A DNA stretch of 64,000 nucleotides from Pricia antarctica. Its GTDB lineage: Bacteria > Bacteroidota > Bacteroidia > Flavobacteriales > Flavobacteriaceae. A model generated the notes under the pieces. The model was given only the letters and a program-made list of their open reading frames with translations, was not told where the DNA came from and did not search any database. A program made the position numbers and the translations under genes. Of the stretch, positions 28,352-38,375 are shown piece after piece. The stretch covers positions 248,001-312,000 of the forward strand of contig NZ_FNAO01000002.1 in assembly GCF_900101815.1 (NCBI RefSeq), in the 5' to 3' direction. Position 1 is the first letter of the stretch, and each line of letters opens with the position of its first letter.

Positions 28352-29536
28352 TTATTTCAAAAAATCATCAACCAGTTTTGCAATCATCAATTCCTCATTG
28401 GTTATAATTACATATACCTTTACTTTACTTTTGTTAGAGGAAATAACTATTTCATTATTCATATTGTTTATCTCGTCCAATTCTATTCCCAGAAATTCAA
28501 GACCGTCACATATTTTACTTCTCACTTCGGGAGAATGTTCCCCAATTCCACCTGAAAACACCAGTGTATCCAAGCCTTCGAGTGCCGCTGCAAATGAGCC
28601 GATCCATTTTTTTGTTTGATAGCAAAACAGCTCGATCGCCGCGGTGGCGCGGCTGTCAGTTTCTTCATAATCCATTAGTTCCCGCATGTCAGAGCTTGAT
28701 TCTGAAATACCGAGCAAGCCAGATTCGTGATTAATAAGATCGCTGAACTTCTTTGGGGTAAAATTTTCATTATGCATTAAATACCAAGCAACCCCTGGAT
28801 CCAAATCACCGGTGCGCGTGCCCATGGGCAATCCTGATGTTGGCGTAAAACCCATGCTGGTGTCGATACTTTTCCGATTTTTTATCGCTGCCAAACTTGC
28901 ACCGCTGCCAAGGTGCGCCAGAATTATTTTGCCTTTTGCAGCTTCCATTCCAGCAATACGATCAAGTTCCTCCAGTAGATACGCATAAGAAAGCCCATGA
29001 AACCCGTATCGGCGTATTCCCATTTCATAATAGCGACGCGGAATGGATAATAACTTTGCGACCACCGGCATGGAATTATGAAATGAAGTATCGAAACAGG
29101 CTATTTGTTTTATACCGGGATGGCGTTTCTTAAACACCTCTATCAGTCTAATTTCTTCGGGCAAATGTTCAGGATCAAAGTCGCTGATTTTTTTTAATTT
29201 ATTCAACAACTGATCTGTAATTAATTCTGGTTCGGTATGTTGCATCCCATGAACAATGCGATGCCCTATTGCTGAGACTGAAGTAAAATCTTGCTGCTTC
29301 TCCAGCCAGTCAACCAAATGGTTCGCTGCTTGTTGGTGGTTTTTAGCTTCAATATCATACCTGATTTTTTGTGGATTATGAGCGGTAGTAAAATTGAATT
29401 TAACCTTTTTGTCACCGATGTTTTCTATCGCTCCATAAAGCAACCTCTCAAGAGGTTCTTTTACCTTATATAAAGAAAATTTGATGCTGGAAGAGCCACC
29501 ATTAATCGTAAGAATATATGACGTTTCAGGATTCAT
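28352..29536 (-). CDS. ackA: Acetate kinase
   Basis: 394 residues of the ASKHA fold. Motifs: [16 protein letters not shown] at the N terminus, [30 protein letters not shown], the phosphate loop [10 protein letters not shown], and [15 protein letters not shown] near the C terminus. It makes ATP from ADP and acetyl phosphate supplied by phosphoketolase, encoded next. The gene start overlaps the end of the glycosyltransferase gene by 11 bases. A housekeeping copy may exist elsewhere in the genome; this one clearly belongs to the phosphoketolase unit. Confidence 0.97.
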   Translation of the reverse strand: MNPETSYILTINGGSSSIKFSLYKVKEPLERLLYGAIENIGDKKVKFNFTTAHNPQKIRYDIEAKNHQQAANHLVDWLEKQQDFTSVSAIGHRIVHGMQHTEPELITDQLLNKLKKISDFDPEHLPEEIRLIEVFKKRHPGIKQIACFDTSFHNSMPVVAKLLSIPRRYYEMGIRRYGFHGLSYAYLLEELDRIAGMEAAKGKIILAHLGSGASLAAIKNRKSIDTSMGFTPTSGLPMGTRTGDLDPGVAWYLMHNENFTPKKFSDLINHESGLLGISESSSDMRELMDYEETDSRATAAIELFCYQTKKWIGSFAAALEGLDTLVFSGGIGEHSPEVRSKICDGLEFLGIELDEINNMNNEIVISSNKSKVKVYVIITNEELMIAKLVDDFLK

Positions 29537-31778
29537 AGCTCATAATATTAAAAGTTTCGGATTCATTTTTCGTCTCCCATTTATCAATAACTAGTCTCGC
29601 CAGAAGGAAACAAACTGTTGATTCCGCACCTTGGTTAATATTAATATTTTCTTTTTCCAAACCGTCGTAACTTCCTCCGTTAACAGGATTGTACATTATT
29701 TGAGTGAGATGATTATTGCCAAGAAACCAACTGAATGCGATTTGCAACTGTTCTTTATATTTAATTTTTTGCGTTACCTGATAAAACAATTCAAGTGTGA
29801 ACATAGTGTAGGCTACCTCTATAGGTTGTTCTCCAAAAAATGTGCGTTCATTTCGTTTGTGAAACCAGCCTTTATTAGGAATTACCTGAATTTTTCCTTT
29901 CATGAAATATTGAGACAGAAGAAAATCAAAAGTGACTTCTGCTATTTCTTTGTATTTTTTATTTCCTAAAATTAAGTACGCATTCATCATGGCTTCAGGC
30001 AGAACACTATTTGCGTAGGTAAGATAATCTTCATACCAGTTCCAGTCTTGATCAGATGTGACTTCATAGTAGCGCAATAATTTTTGTACCATTATCTCTG
30101 TTACTGCTTCAACGCTTTTTTTAGAAGTGGTATTGAAATAATAAAGTCCCTTTAAGGCGAAACTTATCGCTCTCGGCGAGGTAAGTGAAGCGATGTTTGG
30201 CAAGGCTTTTACAAAACAATTTTCAGCCGTTGCAATGATATTATTTGGTATTAAAAGTTTTTTAGACAAAACATATCCTAAACTCCAAAGTGCTCGACCA
30301 TTTGCATCTTCAAGATTGACTTCATGATTTTTAGAGGTAATTTTACCATTAATATCTACATAATTTTGAAACCAACCATTGTCCTGCTGAACAAAATCCA
30401 TAAAATTTATATACCTCGTTGCCAAGGTTAATGAATCTTCTTTATTAAATTTCTCATAGTACATAATGATTGCAATCAAGGCACGGGCATTATCATCTAA
30501 AGTATATCCTGAAGTGAGATCAGGTGTATCAAATTTAGAAAACTGAAGCATCCCAAAATTGGTAGTCAATTCTTCAAAATGCAAAGTGTTTATTACAGGT
30601 AATTGATAGATTAAGTCTTCATTTTTATTTGTGATCTTTCCGAAAATCCTTCCATATCCTATTGCTACATTTTCCCAACAGGTTGCGCGCATTTTTGAGA
30701 ATGCATTTCTACCCATCTCTGTTCTTTTTTCGTTATTATCTAACAAGCAGATAATCGCATCTTGAAATTGTTTTGGATTGTTAAAATCATTCAGCAGAAT
30801 ACCATTTGAATCATTTATTAATTCTTTTGCATGCGGAAAAGGTGTAGAAATAACAGGACAACCCGTACTCATGGCGTAGGCTAATGTTCCGCTTACTGCC
30901 TGATTAGGATCCTTGGAAGAAAATAAATACAGGTCTGAAAGTTTTAGATATTCCAGCACTTCGTCAAGTTCCAGATATTTATTAACAAATTGAACGTTTG
31001 CTGTGAGATTCAGGCTGGTAATAATTTCCGTTAGTCTTTGTCGGTATTTTTCACCGTCGTTTTTGATAACTTCGGGATGCGTTTTGCCTAAAATGAGATA
31101 AATAACATTTGGATATTTTCCTATAATTTCTGGTAAAGCATAGAGGACGGTTTCAATATTCTTATTTGCGCTTATAAGCCCGAAAGTAGATAGTATGATG
31201 TTCTCCGTAAATCCATATTTAGTTTTTAATTTTTCCTTGTCTTTCCATAATACACTATGCGTTCCGTGTGGTATCACCTCTATTTTCTCTGTGATTATAT
31301 TGTATTCATTTTTCAAGATTTTTTGGGAATTCTCTGTGAGGACAATTACTTTTTCGGACAGATCACAAAGAGCCGTTACAACACTTTTTAATTTGCTTTC
31401 CGGATTTGGAAGCACTGTATGAAAAACTAATACTATTGGTTTATTAACAGCCAGCATAAATGACAGAATGTTTTCGCCAAAGTCTCCACCGAAAAGACCA
31501 AATTCATGTTGAATGCAAATCATCCCCACATCATCACGTTCATTTATGGCATTAGCAACTCTTCTATATTCGGCTAATGTTGGTGCATGCAAAGTATCCG
31601 TTACTTTATCTCTTTTTACACATTTCTCCAGATCATTTTCCAAAGCGTAAATTTCTAAAGGCAATGTATGTCCGTAAATCTTGCGTATCGCATTAGAGAG
31701 ATCCTGTGAGAATGTCGCAATGCCACATTCCCGTGGAGGAAAGGAAGAAATGAGTATCATCTTTAAATTCGTCTTCAT
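29526..31778 (-). CDS. GT4-type glycosyltransferase with C-terminal alpha-toroid domain
   Basis: 750 residues in two halves. The N-terminal 390 residues are a GT-B transferase: ISSFPPRECGIATFSQDL glycine-rich start, VIPHGTHSVLW, ILSTFGLISANKNIE, then the C-terminal nucleotide-sugar site with YLFSSKDPNQAVSGTLAYAMSTG. The remaining 350 residues are all-helical, with DDNARALIAIIMYYEKF and ANGRALWSLGYVL, like the (alpha/alpha)-barrels of some glycosidases. The start is placed at ATG 31778 rather than the TTG at 31793. No signal peptide, so cytoplasmic. Directly downstream of a GH130 phosphorylase gene, it may build the glycan that the phosphorylase degrades. Donor and acceptor are unknown. Confidence 0.85.
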   Translation of the reverse strand: MKTNLKMILISSFPPRECGIATFSQDLSNAIRKIYGHTLPLEIYALENDLEKCVKRDKVTDTLHAPTLAEYRRVANAINERDDVGMICIQHEFGLFGGDFGENILSFMLAVNKPIVLVFHTVLPNPESKLKSVVTALCDLSEKVIVLTENSQKILKNEYNIITEKIEVIPHGTHSVLWKDKEKLKTKYGFTENIILSTFGLISANKNIETVLYALPEIIGKYPNVIYLILGKTHPEVIKNDGEKYRQRLTEIITSLNLTANVQFVNKYLELDEVLEYLKLSDLYLFSSKDPNQAVSGTLAYAMSTGCPVISTPFPHAKELINDSNGILLNDFNNPKQFQDAIICLLDNNEKRTEMGRNAFSKMRATCWENVAIGYGRIFGKITNKNEDLIYQLPVINTLHFEELTTNFGMLQFSKFDTPDLTSGYTLDDNARALIAIIMYYEKFNKEDSLTLATRYINFMDFVQQDNGWFQNYVDINGKITSKNHEVNLEDANGRALWSLGYVLSKKLLIPNNIIATAENCFVKALPNIASLTSPRAISFALKGLYYFNTTSKKSVEAVTEIMVQKLLRYYEVTSDQDWNWYEDYLTYANSVLPEAMMNAYLILGNKKYKEIAEVTFDFLLSQYFMKGKIQVIPNKGWFHKRNERTFFGEQPIEVAYTMFTLELFYQVTQKIKYKEQLQIAFSWFLGNNHLTQIMYNPVNGGSYDGLEKENININQGAESTVCFLLARLVIDKWETKNESETFNIMSYES

Positions 31779-31858
31779 AATTCCTATTTTCAAAATTGTG
31801 TCAGCGTTTTACTTCTCATGTTATTTAATAACAAATTGCCATCTAACTCTTCTAAATT

Positions 31859-32926
31859 TTATACTTTATTCTGTTGTAATTCAGAAATCAGCGATTTTAA
31901 ACTAACTTTCGCTACAGCAATATACTTGTCTGCGGCGCCGTAATAAATGTAAAGATCATCATCAAACAAAGCGGTTCCTGTAGGAAATACAACGTGGTTT
32001 ACTACACCATTTATTTCCCATTCCTCTGAAGGGGAAAATAGGGGATAGGGTAACCTCCCAACCACTTTTGTAGGGTCTTTGATATCTAATAGGGCGACAG
32101 CGGCGTGATAGGTTTTTCTGATGTTTGTTTCACAAACACCATGATAGATCACTAGCCAACCATCCTTTGTTTCAATGGGTGGGCTACCTGCCCCAAGATA
32201 ATTTATTTCGAAATTATAATGGGGGTCTAAGATTATGTGGGATGAGAGTTCTTTTATATAGTTTCCCCAGAATTCCTTAGTAAGATCTTCCCAATTCTCG
32301 AATTGTACCATTTGAATACCAGGCCAGATTCGATGTAGCATCACAAATTTTCCATTAATCTTTCTGGGGAAGAACACAATATCCTTGTCTCGTAAGAACC
32401 TATGCTCTTCATCTATCAGTCCTATTTGGGCAAAAAGATTGTAATAGTAATAATATTTAGGGTTCAACTTTTCCTGATTACAGTGTTCTAGATGATACTT
32501 ATATTCCTTATAGCTAATGGGAGGTGTTATAATTCCCTTTTTCTCAAAATGTTTTAGATCTTTAGAAATGGCCAGAGCACCCATAGCATTGATCCCGTCA
32601 TAGGCTGTATATGTCAAGTAATAGAGGTCATCGATTTTAACGATTCTTGGGTCCTCCACCCCGTGTTTTTCATAGTCAAAATCACGGGTCATTAAAGGGT
32701 GCTTAAGCCTTTCTACAATTTCGGACGGACCATTTGATTTGGCATAGCCTATCGTTGAAAAATTGCCATCTTCCACGGCACGGTAAAAAATATGCACCTG
32801 TTCGCCCTCTTGGAATATTCCTGGATTTAACACACCATTATTTTCAAATCCCAATTTGCTGGGACTAAGTATGACCCCTAGTTTTTCTATGGATATTTTA
32901 GTATTAATCTGATTTGTATGCTCCAT
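31859..32926 (-). CDS. GH130-family glycoside phosphorylase
   Basis: 355 residues, five-bladed propeller type. GH130 signatures are NPGIFQEGEQVHIFYRAVEDG, the EDPRI motif (catalytic Asp), LTYTAYDG, GAGSPPIETKDGWLVIYHG and DDLYIYYGAADKYIAVA. Family members phosphorolyse beta-mannosides and release mannose 1-phosphate; databases often carry the misleading label pesticidal protein Cry7Aa for such sequences. No signal peptide, so it acts inside the cell on an imported or stored glycan. It sits between the glycosyltransferase gene and the class I aldolase gene. Confidence 0.92.
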   Translation of the reverse strand: MEHTNQINTKISIEKLGVILSPSKLGFENNGVLNPGIFQEGEQVHIFYRAVEDGNFSTIGYAKSNGPSEIVERLKHPLMTRDFDYEKHGVEDPRIVKIDDLYYLTYTAYDGINAMGALAISKDLKHFEKKGIITPPISYKEYKYHLEHCNQEKLNPKYYYYYNLFAQIGLIDEEHRFLRDKDIVFFPRKINGKFVMLHRIWPGIQMVQFENWEDLTKEFWGNYIKELSSHIILDPHYNFEINYLGAGSPPIETKDGWLVIYHGVCETNIRKTYHAAVALLDIKDPTKVVGRLPYPLFSPSEEWEINGVVNHVVFPTGTALFDDDLYIYYGAADKYIAVAKVSLKSLISELQQNKV

Positions 32927-33043
32927 GTTGCTTCATTTATTTTGGTTCTATCTGGTTGTAGTTGTTCTTTCCCTTTTAGCTGTAAATATGTCAATGGTTT
33001 AATTTTTGATTCATAATTATCTCTTTCCGTATTTATAGATAAG

Positions 33044-34105
33044 TTAAGCCACTGTTATGCTCTTTTCCAGATATACTTGTTGCACCATGTGCAATAATCC
33101 AACTCCTTCGCCAAAGGGTTTTTGAAACGCCTTTCTGCCCATAATCAAACCGGAACCTCCCGCTCTTTTATTGATGACAGCGGTTGTCACAGCTTCGGTC
33201 AAATCTGACTCACCTTTGGAACCTCCGCCTGAATTAATCAAGCCTATTTTTCCCATATAGCAATTAGCAACTTGCAACCTGCATAGATCAATGGGATGGT
33301 CTGTAGTAAGGGTTTTGTACATTTCATCATCATATTTTCCAAACCCAATTTCTTTGAATCCGAAATTATTGGTCGGTAATTTTTGCTTGATGATATCTGC
33401 CTGAATGGTTACGCCCAAATGGTTGGCCTGTCCTGTTAAATCGGCAGCCGCGTGATAATCTTCTTTTTCAGTTTTAAAAGCTTCGTTTCGGGTATAGCAC
33501 CATAAGATGGTCGCCATTCCTAAATTATGTGCTTCTTCAAATGCTTCTGCTATTTCTTTAAGCTGTCTGTTGCTTTCATTAGAACCAAAATAGATGGTGG
33601 CACCTACGGCAACTGCTCCCATATCCCAAGCCGATTTTACTTTACCGAATAAGGTTTGGTCATATTTAGTGGGATAGGTGAGGAGCTCATTATGGTTAAG
33701 CTTGACGATGAACGGAATTTTATGTGCATATTTCCGAGCGTTCAATCCCAATACGCCAAACGTAGATGCCACACCATTACAATCAGCTTCAATAGCAAGT
33801 TTTATAATGTTTTCCGGGTCAAAATAATCGGGATTTTTATAGAATGAAAATGCTGCGCTATGCTCAATGCCTTGGTCAACAGGAAGAATACTTAAATACC
33901 CTGTGCCTCTCAGATTTCCGTGATTATACAATTGGGCAAGACTTCGCAATGCCTGCGGATTTCTGTTGCTATTGCTAAATACCTTTTCAAAACTATTCTT
34001 ACTAGGGGTTTGCAATTCATCTTTCGTTATTTTTTCACAAACGTGATTCAAATAGAAGGATGCTTTATCTCCTAAAATTTCTGATATACTTTTCTCTGTT
34101 TTCAT
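33044..34105 (-). CDS. Class I fructose-bisphosphate aldolase (DhnA/FbaB type)
   Basis: 353 residues of the archaeal/DhnA-type class I aldolase, a Schiff-base TIM barrel. Features: [45 protein letters not shown], and [17 protein letters not shown] at the phosphate site. It cleaves fructose 1,6-bisphosphate to two triose phosphates without metal. Together with the type II GAPDH gene 11 bases upstream it makes a short glycolytic branch. The separation of 117 bases from the GH130 gene holds no obvious terminator. Confidence 0.93.
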   Translation of the reverse strand: MKTEKSISEILGDKASFYLNHVCEKITKDELQTPSKNSFEKVFSNSNRNPQALRSLAQLYNHGNLRGTGYLSILPVDQGIEHSAAFSFYKNPDYFDPENIIKLAIEADCNGVASTFGVLGLNARKYAHKIPFIVKLNHNELLTYPTKYDQTLFGKVKSAWDMGAVAVGATIYFGSNESNRQLKEIAEAFEEAHNLGMATILWCYTRNEAFKTEKEDYHAAADLTGQANHLGVTIQADIIKQKLPTNNFGFKEIGFGKYDDEMYKTLTTDHPIDLCRLQVANCYMGKIGLINSGGGSKGESDLTEAVTTAVINKRAGGSGLIMGRKAFQKPFGEGVGLLHMVQQVYLEKSITVA

Positions 34106-34116
34106 TTTAATAAAGA

Positions 34117-35130
34117 TTAATGTATTCCTAAACTTGCATTTGTTTTTGAAATTGACTTGGCTCCATTTGTTTCAATTCCAGTAAGTGCTCGAATGGCATC
34201 AATAGTTTCTGGAATAACAATGGCCTGATTATCGACCACGTAAGCATAAAACAATTCATCGCCTACTACTTTCAGCATATCTTCCCAAAGAGCAACTTCA
34301 TACATATCGCCCCAAGGCCTTCCCATGTCCAAGAACATTTCCTTAATGGTATTGTTGGAAACCAAACCTTGGTCATATTGAATCAGTTTAATACGGCTGG
34401 AGGTTTTAAAGGCCTTTATAACTTCTTCCTTTGTGGTTTGTTTTTTCAATTTTACATTCCAGTAGTGCATATGGCTTAATGTTTCTGGCACTTTTACTGC
34501 GGAAGTGATGACATCCAAATCTGGATCGACACTTTGAGCATCAGGGCCTTGATGGCTCGGGATATCTCTTTCAGGAACCATTGTGTTCATAATACCACCT
34601 AAATGGCTTTCCCAAGGATCTGTTGCTCTTCTTAAAAGCGTACCTCTGGCATAATCCAATAATCCAGCTCTTTTTAGAGCGGTTAATGTTCTTAAAATAG
34701 AGGTGGTATTGCAGGAAACAACCCGTGTAGCATCTACATTTATAGCGGATTGATAATTGTTTTCGGCACTAAAGGAATGGCCTGTGGTTTCGTGTTTTTC
34801 GCCACCTTGAACAATAAATTTGATTCCTTTTTCTTTATAGATTTTTACATTTTGAGCCGCAATTTTTTTAGGCGTGCAGTCCACGACGAGGTCTGATTTG
34901 GTTAAAAGTTCCTGCATATTGCCTTTTACTGAAATACCTTCGGACTTCATTTTATCAGCTGCATCTTCGGTAGCTGCATAGATGTCATACTTCTTTCTTA
35001 CGGCATTTTGAATGCGCCAATCGCTAATTATATCGCACACTCCCACAAGTTTCATATCGTCTTGTAGATTGATGGCGTCGGCTACTCTTTTTCCTATGAC
35101 TCCGTAACCTATAACTGCTATGTTTTTCAT
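34117..35130 (-). CDS. Type II (archaeal-type) glyceraldehyde-3-phosphate dehydrogenase
   Basis: 337 residues. Rossmann start [17 protein letters not shown], then [13 protein letters not shown], and the catalytic Cys in [13 protein letters not shown] at residue 140, the position seen in archaeal enzymes. This class differs from bacterial GapA (no SCTTNCLAP) and is normally archaeal; it oxidises glyceraldehyde 3-phosphate with phosphate, usually accepting NADP as well as NAD. First gene of the inferred 21 kb unit 35130 to 13782; a hairpin at 35194-35216 separates it from the genes upstream. It is likely a horizontally acquired gene. Confidence 0.94.
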   Translation of the reverse strand: MKNIAVIGYGVIGKRVADAINLQDDMKLVGVCDIISDWRIQNAVRKKYDIYAATEDAADKMKSEGISVKGNMQELLTKSDLVVDCTPKKIAAQNVKIYKEKGIKFIVQGGEKHETTGHSFSAENNYQSAINVDATRVVSCNTTSILRTLTALKRAGLLDYARGTLLRRATDPWESHLGGIMNTMVPERDIPSHQGPDAQSVDPDLDVITSAVKVPETLSHMHYWNVKLKKQTTKEEVIKAFKTSSRIKLIQYDQGLVSNNTIKEMFLDMGRPWGDMYEVALWEDMLKVVGDELFYAYVVDNQAIVIPETIDAIRALTGIETNGAKSISKTNASLGIH

Positions 35131-35193
35131 TATTTTTATGTTATTGATTCAATACGTTTTCTCTGATGAGTTTTGATTTTAAGCTATCTATAA

Positions 35194-35216
35194 CGGCCTC
35201 TATCAAGAAGAGGCCG
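35194..35216 (-). terminator. Hairpin between the HMA gene and GAPDH
   Basis: CGGCCTCT and AGAGGCCG pair over eight bases with a 7-base loop. On the minus strand it lies 20 bases after the stop of the HMA protein gene and is followed by TTATAGATAGC. It probably ends the upstream unit and leaves the GAPDH gene with its own promoter. Confidence 0.6.
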
Positions 35217-35235
35217 AAGTTTCCAGAACTGATGG

Positions 35236-35490
35236 TTATCCACAGCATCCACCACCAGATTTTTTTTGTTCATTGGCCGCTTGGGTTCCTGCAATGCTAT
35301 AATTGCCGGCTTTTGATAATGCCGTCTGCAATTGTGCCGTGCTTACACTGCTATCTGCTTGTATCACTGCTTTTGGTGGAGAAAGACTTACCGATACCGA
35401 TTTCACCCCTTCTATTTGACTCAATGCTTTTTCAACGGTTTTTACACATCCGCCACAGGTCATTCCTTTAATTTCTACTTGTTGTTCCAT
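35236..35490 (-). CDS. HMA-domain copper-chaperone-like protein with Cys tail
   Basis: 84 residues. An HMA fold with the metal motif GMTCGGCVKTVEKAL (CxxC at about 11-14) is followed by a flexible end, NEQKKSGGGCCG, which adds a second Cys pair. Such CopZ-like proteins carry Cu(I) to P1B ATPases; the CopB ATPase in this block could be the recipient, though CopB types lack an HMA partner domain. It lies 117 bases after the APC transporter gene. Confidence 0.88.
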   Translation of the reverse strand: MEQQVEIKGMTCGGCVKTVEKALSQIEGVKSVSVSLSPPKAVIQADSSVSTAQLQTALSKAGNYSIAGTQAANEQKKSGGGCCG

Positions 35491-35607
35491 AATTTTGATC
35501 TTTTTAATTGTTATTAATTTTTATATAAACTGTTTTTACTCCTTCTATCAATTATCTACTTTTTATTGTTGTTTTTCTATTCCATAATTTTGAGAATTAA
35601 ATAGTTA

Positions 35608-36963
35608 TTACATTTTTTCATTAACAGGTTTGTTGTCTTCCATTCCCATCGGCATATTGCCTTCATCGTCTGTATGCGAAATCATAAATAGTCGTTCCGA
35701 AATAATAATTAGAATAATCCCAATTGCCGCTACAATAAGTACCAAAGGATCGTTCAGGTATTTTAAATATAGAAAGGCAGTGAGCACCGCGATATCCATT
35801 ACTATGGCTATTAAAGGAATGAGAGGTTGAAATTTCACTTCTTTTTTTAGGTGGCGGAAAAGCCCCCAGTGAATTGCAATGTCCATAATGAGATAAAATA
35901 TAGCTCCTATGGAAGCAATCCTTGTTAAATCGAGTAGGGCAGTGAGTAAAATGGCAAGTGAAACCGTCAATATGAGGGCGGGATTTTTAAGGTTTCCCAT
36001 TCTTTTTAAGGAAGGTACTTGCTTCATATTGCTCAACATCCCCAATAGGCGTGATGATGAAAAAACACTGGCAATAACACCAGATACTGTGGCAATTATT
36101 GCAATGCCAATGGTAAACCAAGAGCCCCATTCCCCAAAAATAGGTTTTGCGGCCGCCGCAAGGGCATAATCTTTTGCAGCAATGATTTCAGGAATGGTTA
36201 AGCCTCCCGCCACTGCCAAAGCCAGTGCTACATAAATGATCGTACAGATTAGAATAGAAATAATAATGGATCGTCCCAGGTTTTTATGTGGGTTTTTAAT
36301 ATCGCCGCCCTGATTTGTAATGGTTGTAAACCCTTTGTAGGCGAGGATTGCCAATGCCAATGCAGCTACAAAGCTTAATCCCTGTGGTAAGGCTTCGGTA
36401 TTTTGAGAGATGTAATTTCCTGTAATATCTGCAAACCCGGAAGCTATAAGACCCGCAATGGCGAGCAGTGCAATACCCAGAACTTTTATAATTGCTGTAA
36501 AGGTGGCTGTTGCACCAATTACTTTATTACCTGAAATATTCACGATATAGGCCATTACCAAAAGTAGAATACCAAGAACCGATGCATAACTCGTGAAACT
36601 CTCTGGGAACAACCGAAGTGTATATGCGCCAAAAGTGCCTGCTACCAGACTTTCTGAAACCACCATAGAAACATACATCAATAAAGAAAAAACTCCTGTT
36701 GTTGTTCCTGGCCCGTAAGATTTATTTAAAAATTTGACAACCCCTCCAGAGGAAGGAAAAGCATTTGAAAACTTTACATAGGAATAAGAACTGAATCCTA
36801 CCACAATGGCACCTGCAATAAAAGCAATGGGGAATAAATCGCCCACCAACTCTGCTATTTGTCCCATTAGCACAAATATACCAGCACCAATCATTACGCC
36901 TGTGCCAAGAGATATGGAACCTATTAGGGAGAGCTTGCTATTTTTACCTGTGGTGTCTTTCAT
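35608..36963 (-). CDS. APC-superfamily amino-acid/polyamine permease
   Basis: 451 residues with about 12 membrane helices. The first helix carries the APC substrate motif GTGVMIGAGIFVLMG. Other landmarks are SGGVVKFLNKSYGPG, LAYKGFTTITNQGGDIKNP and SRLLGMLSNMKQVP. The C-terminal tail is short, acidic and Met-containing (GNMPMGMEDN). It is full length; a clearly related copy at 53610-54443 has lost its centre. It lies 7 bases after the NDH-2 gene. Substrate unknown. Confidence 0.92.
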   Translation of the reverse strand: MKDTTGKNSKLSLIGSISLGTGVMIGAGIFVLMGQIAELVGDLFPIAFIAGAIVVGFSSYSYVKFSNAFPSSGGVVKFLNKSYGPGTTTGVFSLLMYVSMVVSESLVAGTFGAYTLRLFPESFTSYASVLGILLLVMAYIVNISGNKVIGATATFTAIIKVLGIALLAIAGLIASGFADITGNYISQNTEALPQGLSFVAALALAILAYKGFTTITNQGGDIKNPHKNLGRSIIISILICTIIYVALALAVAGGLTIPEIIAAKDYALAAAAKPIFGEWGSWFTIGIAIIATVSGVIASVFSSSRLLGMLSNMKQVPSLKRMGNLKNPALILTVSLAILLTALLDLTRIASIGAIFYLIMDIAIHWGLFRHLKKEVKFQPLIPLIAIVMDIAVLTAFLYLKYLNDPLVLIVAAIGIILIIISERLFMISHTDDEGNMPMGMEDNKPVNEKM

Positions 36964-36970
36964 TTTTAGA

Positions 36971-38329
36971 CTATTTCTTCGTGTGAATAACTGATTTTGG
37001 CTTAAAATTTCTAATAATTACGCGGTTGCTCTTTTCATAACTGAAATAGCTTACCGCCCAATTAAAACCAACCATCAATCTATTTCTAAATCCGCTTATG
37101 GATAACAAGTGCACAATAGACCATAGCAACCAAGCGAAATAACCTGCAAACTTGAATTTGCCCAGATCAGCCACTGCCTTACGTTTTCCTACTGTCGCCA
37201 ACGACCCCTTATCTTTATATTCAAAAGGTTTTACGGCCTCACCCTCCATGATTTTTAATAATGAACTACCCAAATATTTGCCTTGTTGAATAGCTGTCTG
37301 TGCTACTTGCGGATGTCCTTTTGGTGTTTGTTCTGTAATTATAGCCGCTATGTCGCCTATAGCAAAAATGTTTTCGTGACCCTCCACTTTTAAATTGGAA
37401 TCGGTTTTTAAACGGTTGCCCTTAACCACGTGTTTTTCATCTATTCCTTTCGGGAACTGCCCTTTTACACCAGCTGTCCAGATTAGGTTTTTGGCTAAAA
37501 TGGTCTTTCCACTTTTTGTGGTAACCTGTGAGCCGTCATAATCACTCACTGATTCATTGAATAGTACTTTTACATTTAAGTCCTTCAAATACTTTAAGGT
37601 TTTAGAAGATGCTTTATCAGACATTGTGCTCAACAATTCATCAATGGCTTCTATTAAATATATTTTCATTATCGAAGAAGGGTACTCCGGATAATCCTTC
37701 GGTAGAATGTATTTACAGAATTCTGCCAAGGCTCCGGCCATCTCTACACCAGCAGGACCGCCTCCCACAATAACAAAATTGGTCAGAGCATCCCTTTCAT
37801 CATCATCACAGGTAATAGCAGCCTGTTCCAGATTTTGCAGCATCATATGGCGGATGTTGAGGGAATCACGAATATCTTTCATCCCCAAACTGTTTTCCTC
37901 AACGGAATCCATTCCAAAAAAATTGGTGGTCGTACCTGTTGCCAGTACTAGGTAATCGTAATGAACTTTTCCTTTGGAAGTTATTAGGGTATTTAAAGAA
38001 GGTTGAATTTCCTCGACTTCGACCAAACGAAACGCTACGTTTTTATATCCACTGATTTGTTTCCTGAATGGAAATACAATACTGTCAGGCTCCAAAGCAC
38101 TCGTCGCGACTTGATAAAATAAGGGTTGAAACTGATGGAAGTTATTTTTATCGAACAAAACCACCTGAAGCTCCTTGTGCTTCAATTTTTCTACCAAGGC
38201 CAGTCCTGCAAATCCTCCACCAATGATAACCACACGCGGAAATTTTGAATCTGGAAGACAGATATCATCTGTTACCTTGCAAGCAGCTTCCATAGTATTT
38301 TCAGATGTGCGATTATTTTTAATATCCAT
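36971..38329 (-). CDS. ndh: Type II NADH dehydrogenase (NDH-2)
   Basis: 452 residues after choosing the ATG at 38329 (MDIKNNRTSE); the longer frame begins with a GTG at 38359. Two Rossmann motifs are visible: VVIIGGGFAGLALVEKL for FAD and FVIVGGGPAGVEMAGALAEF for NADH. Also FHQFQPLFYQVATSALEP, TAGVKGQ, and IFAIGDIAA. The C-terminal part has hydrophobic helices for membrane attachment (YFAWLLWSIVHLL). It passes electrons from NADH to quinone without pumping protons, useful for keeping NAD oxidised under low energy. It is followed closely by the APC permease gene. Confidence 0.93.
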   Translation of the reverse strand: MDIKNNRTSENTMEAACKVTDDICLPDSKFPRVVIIGGGFAGLALVEKLKHKELQVVLFDKNNFHQFQPLFYQVATSALEPDSIVFPFRKQISGYKNVAFRLVEVEEIQPSLNTLITSKGKVHYDYLVLATGTTTNFFGMDSVEENSLGMKDIRDSLNIRHMMLQNLEQAAITCDDDERDALTNFVIVGGGPAGVEMAGALAEFCKYILPKDYPEYPSSIMKIYLIEAIDELLSTMSDKASSKTLKYLKDLNVKVLFNESVSDYDGSQVTTKSGKTILAKNLIWTAGVKGQFPKGIDEKHVVKGNRLKTDSNLKVEGHENIFAIGDIAAIITEQTPKGHPQVAQTAIQQGKYLGSSLLKIMEGEAVKPFEYKDKGSLATVGKRKAVADLGKFKFAGYFAWLLWSIVHLLSISGFRNRLMVGFNWAVSYFSYEKSNRVIIRNFKPKSVIHTKK

Positions 38330-38375
38330 AGTGTATTTACTAATTTTTCCAATTCGCACTCAAACGAAACATTTT

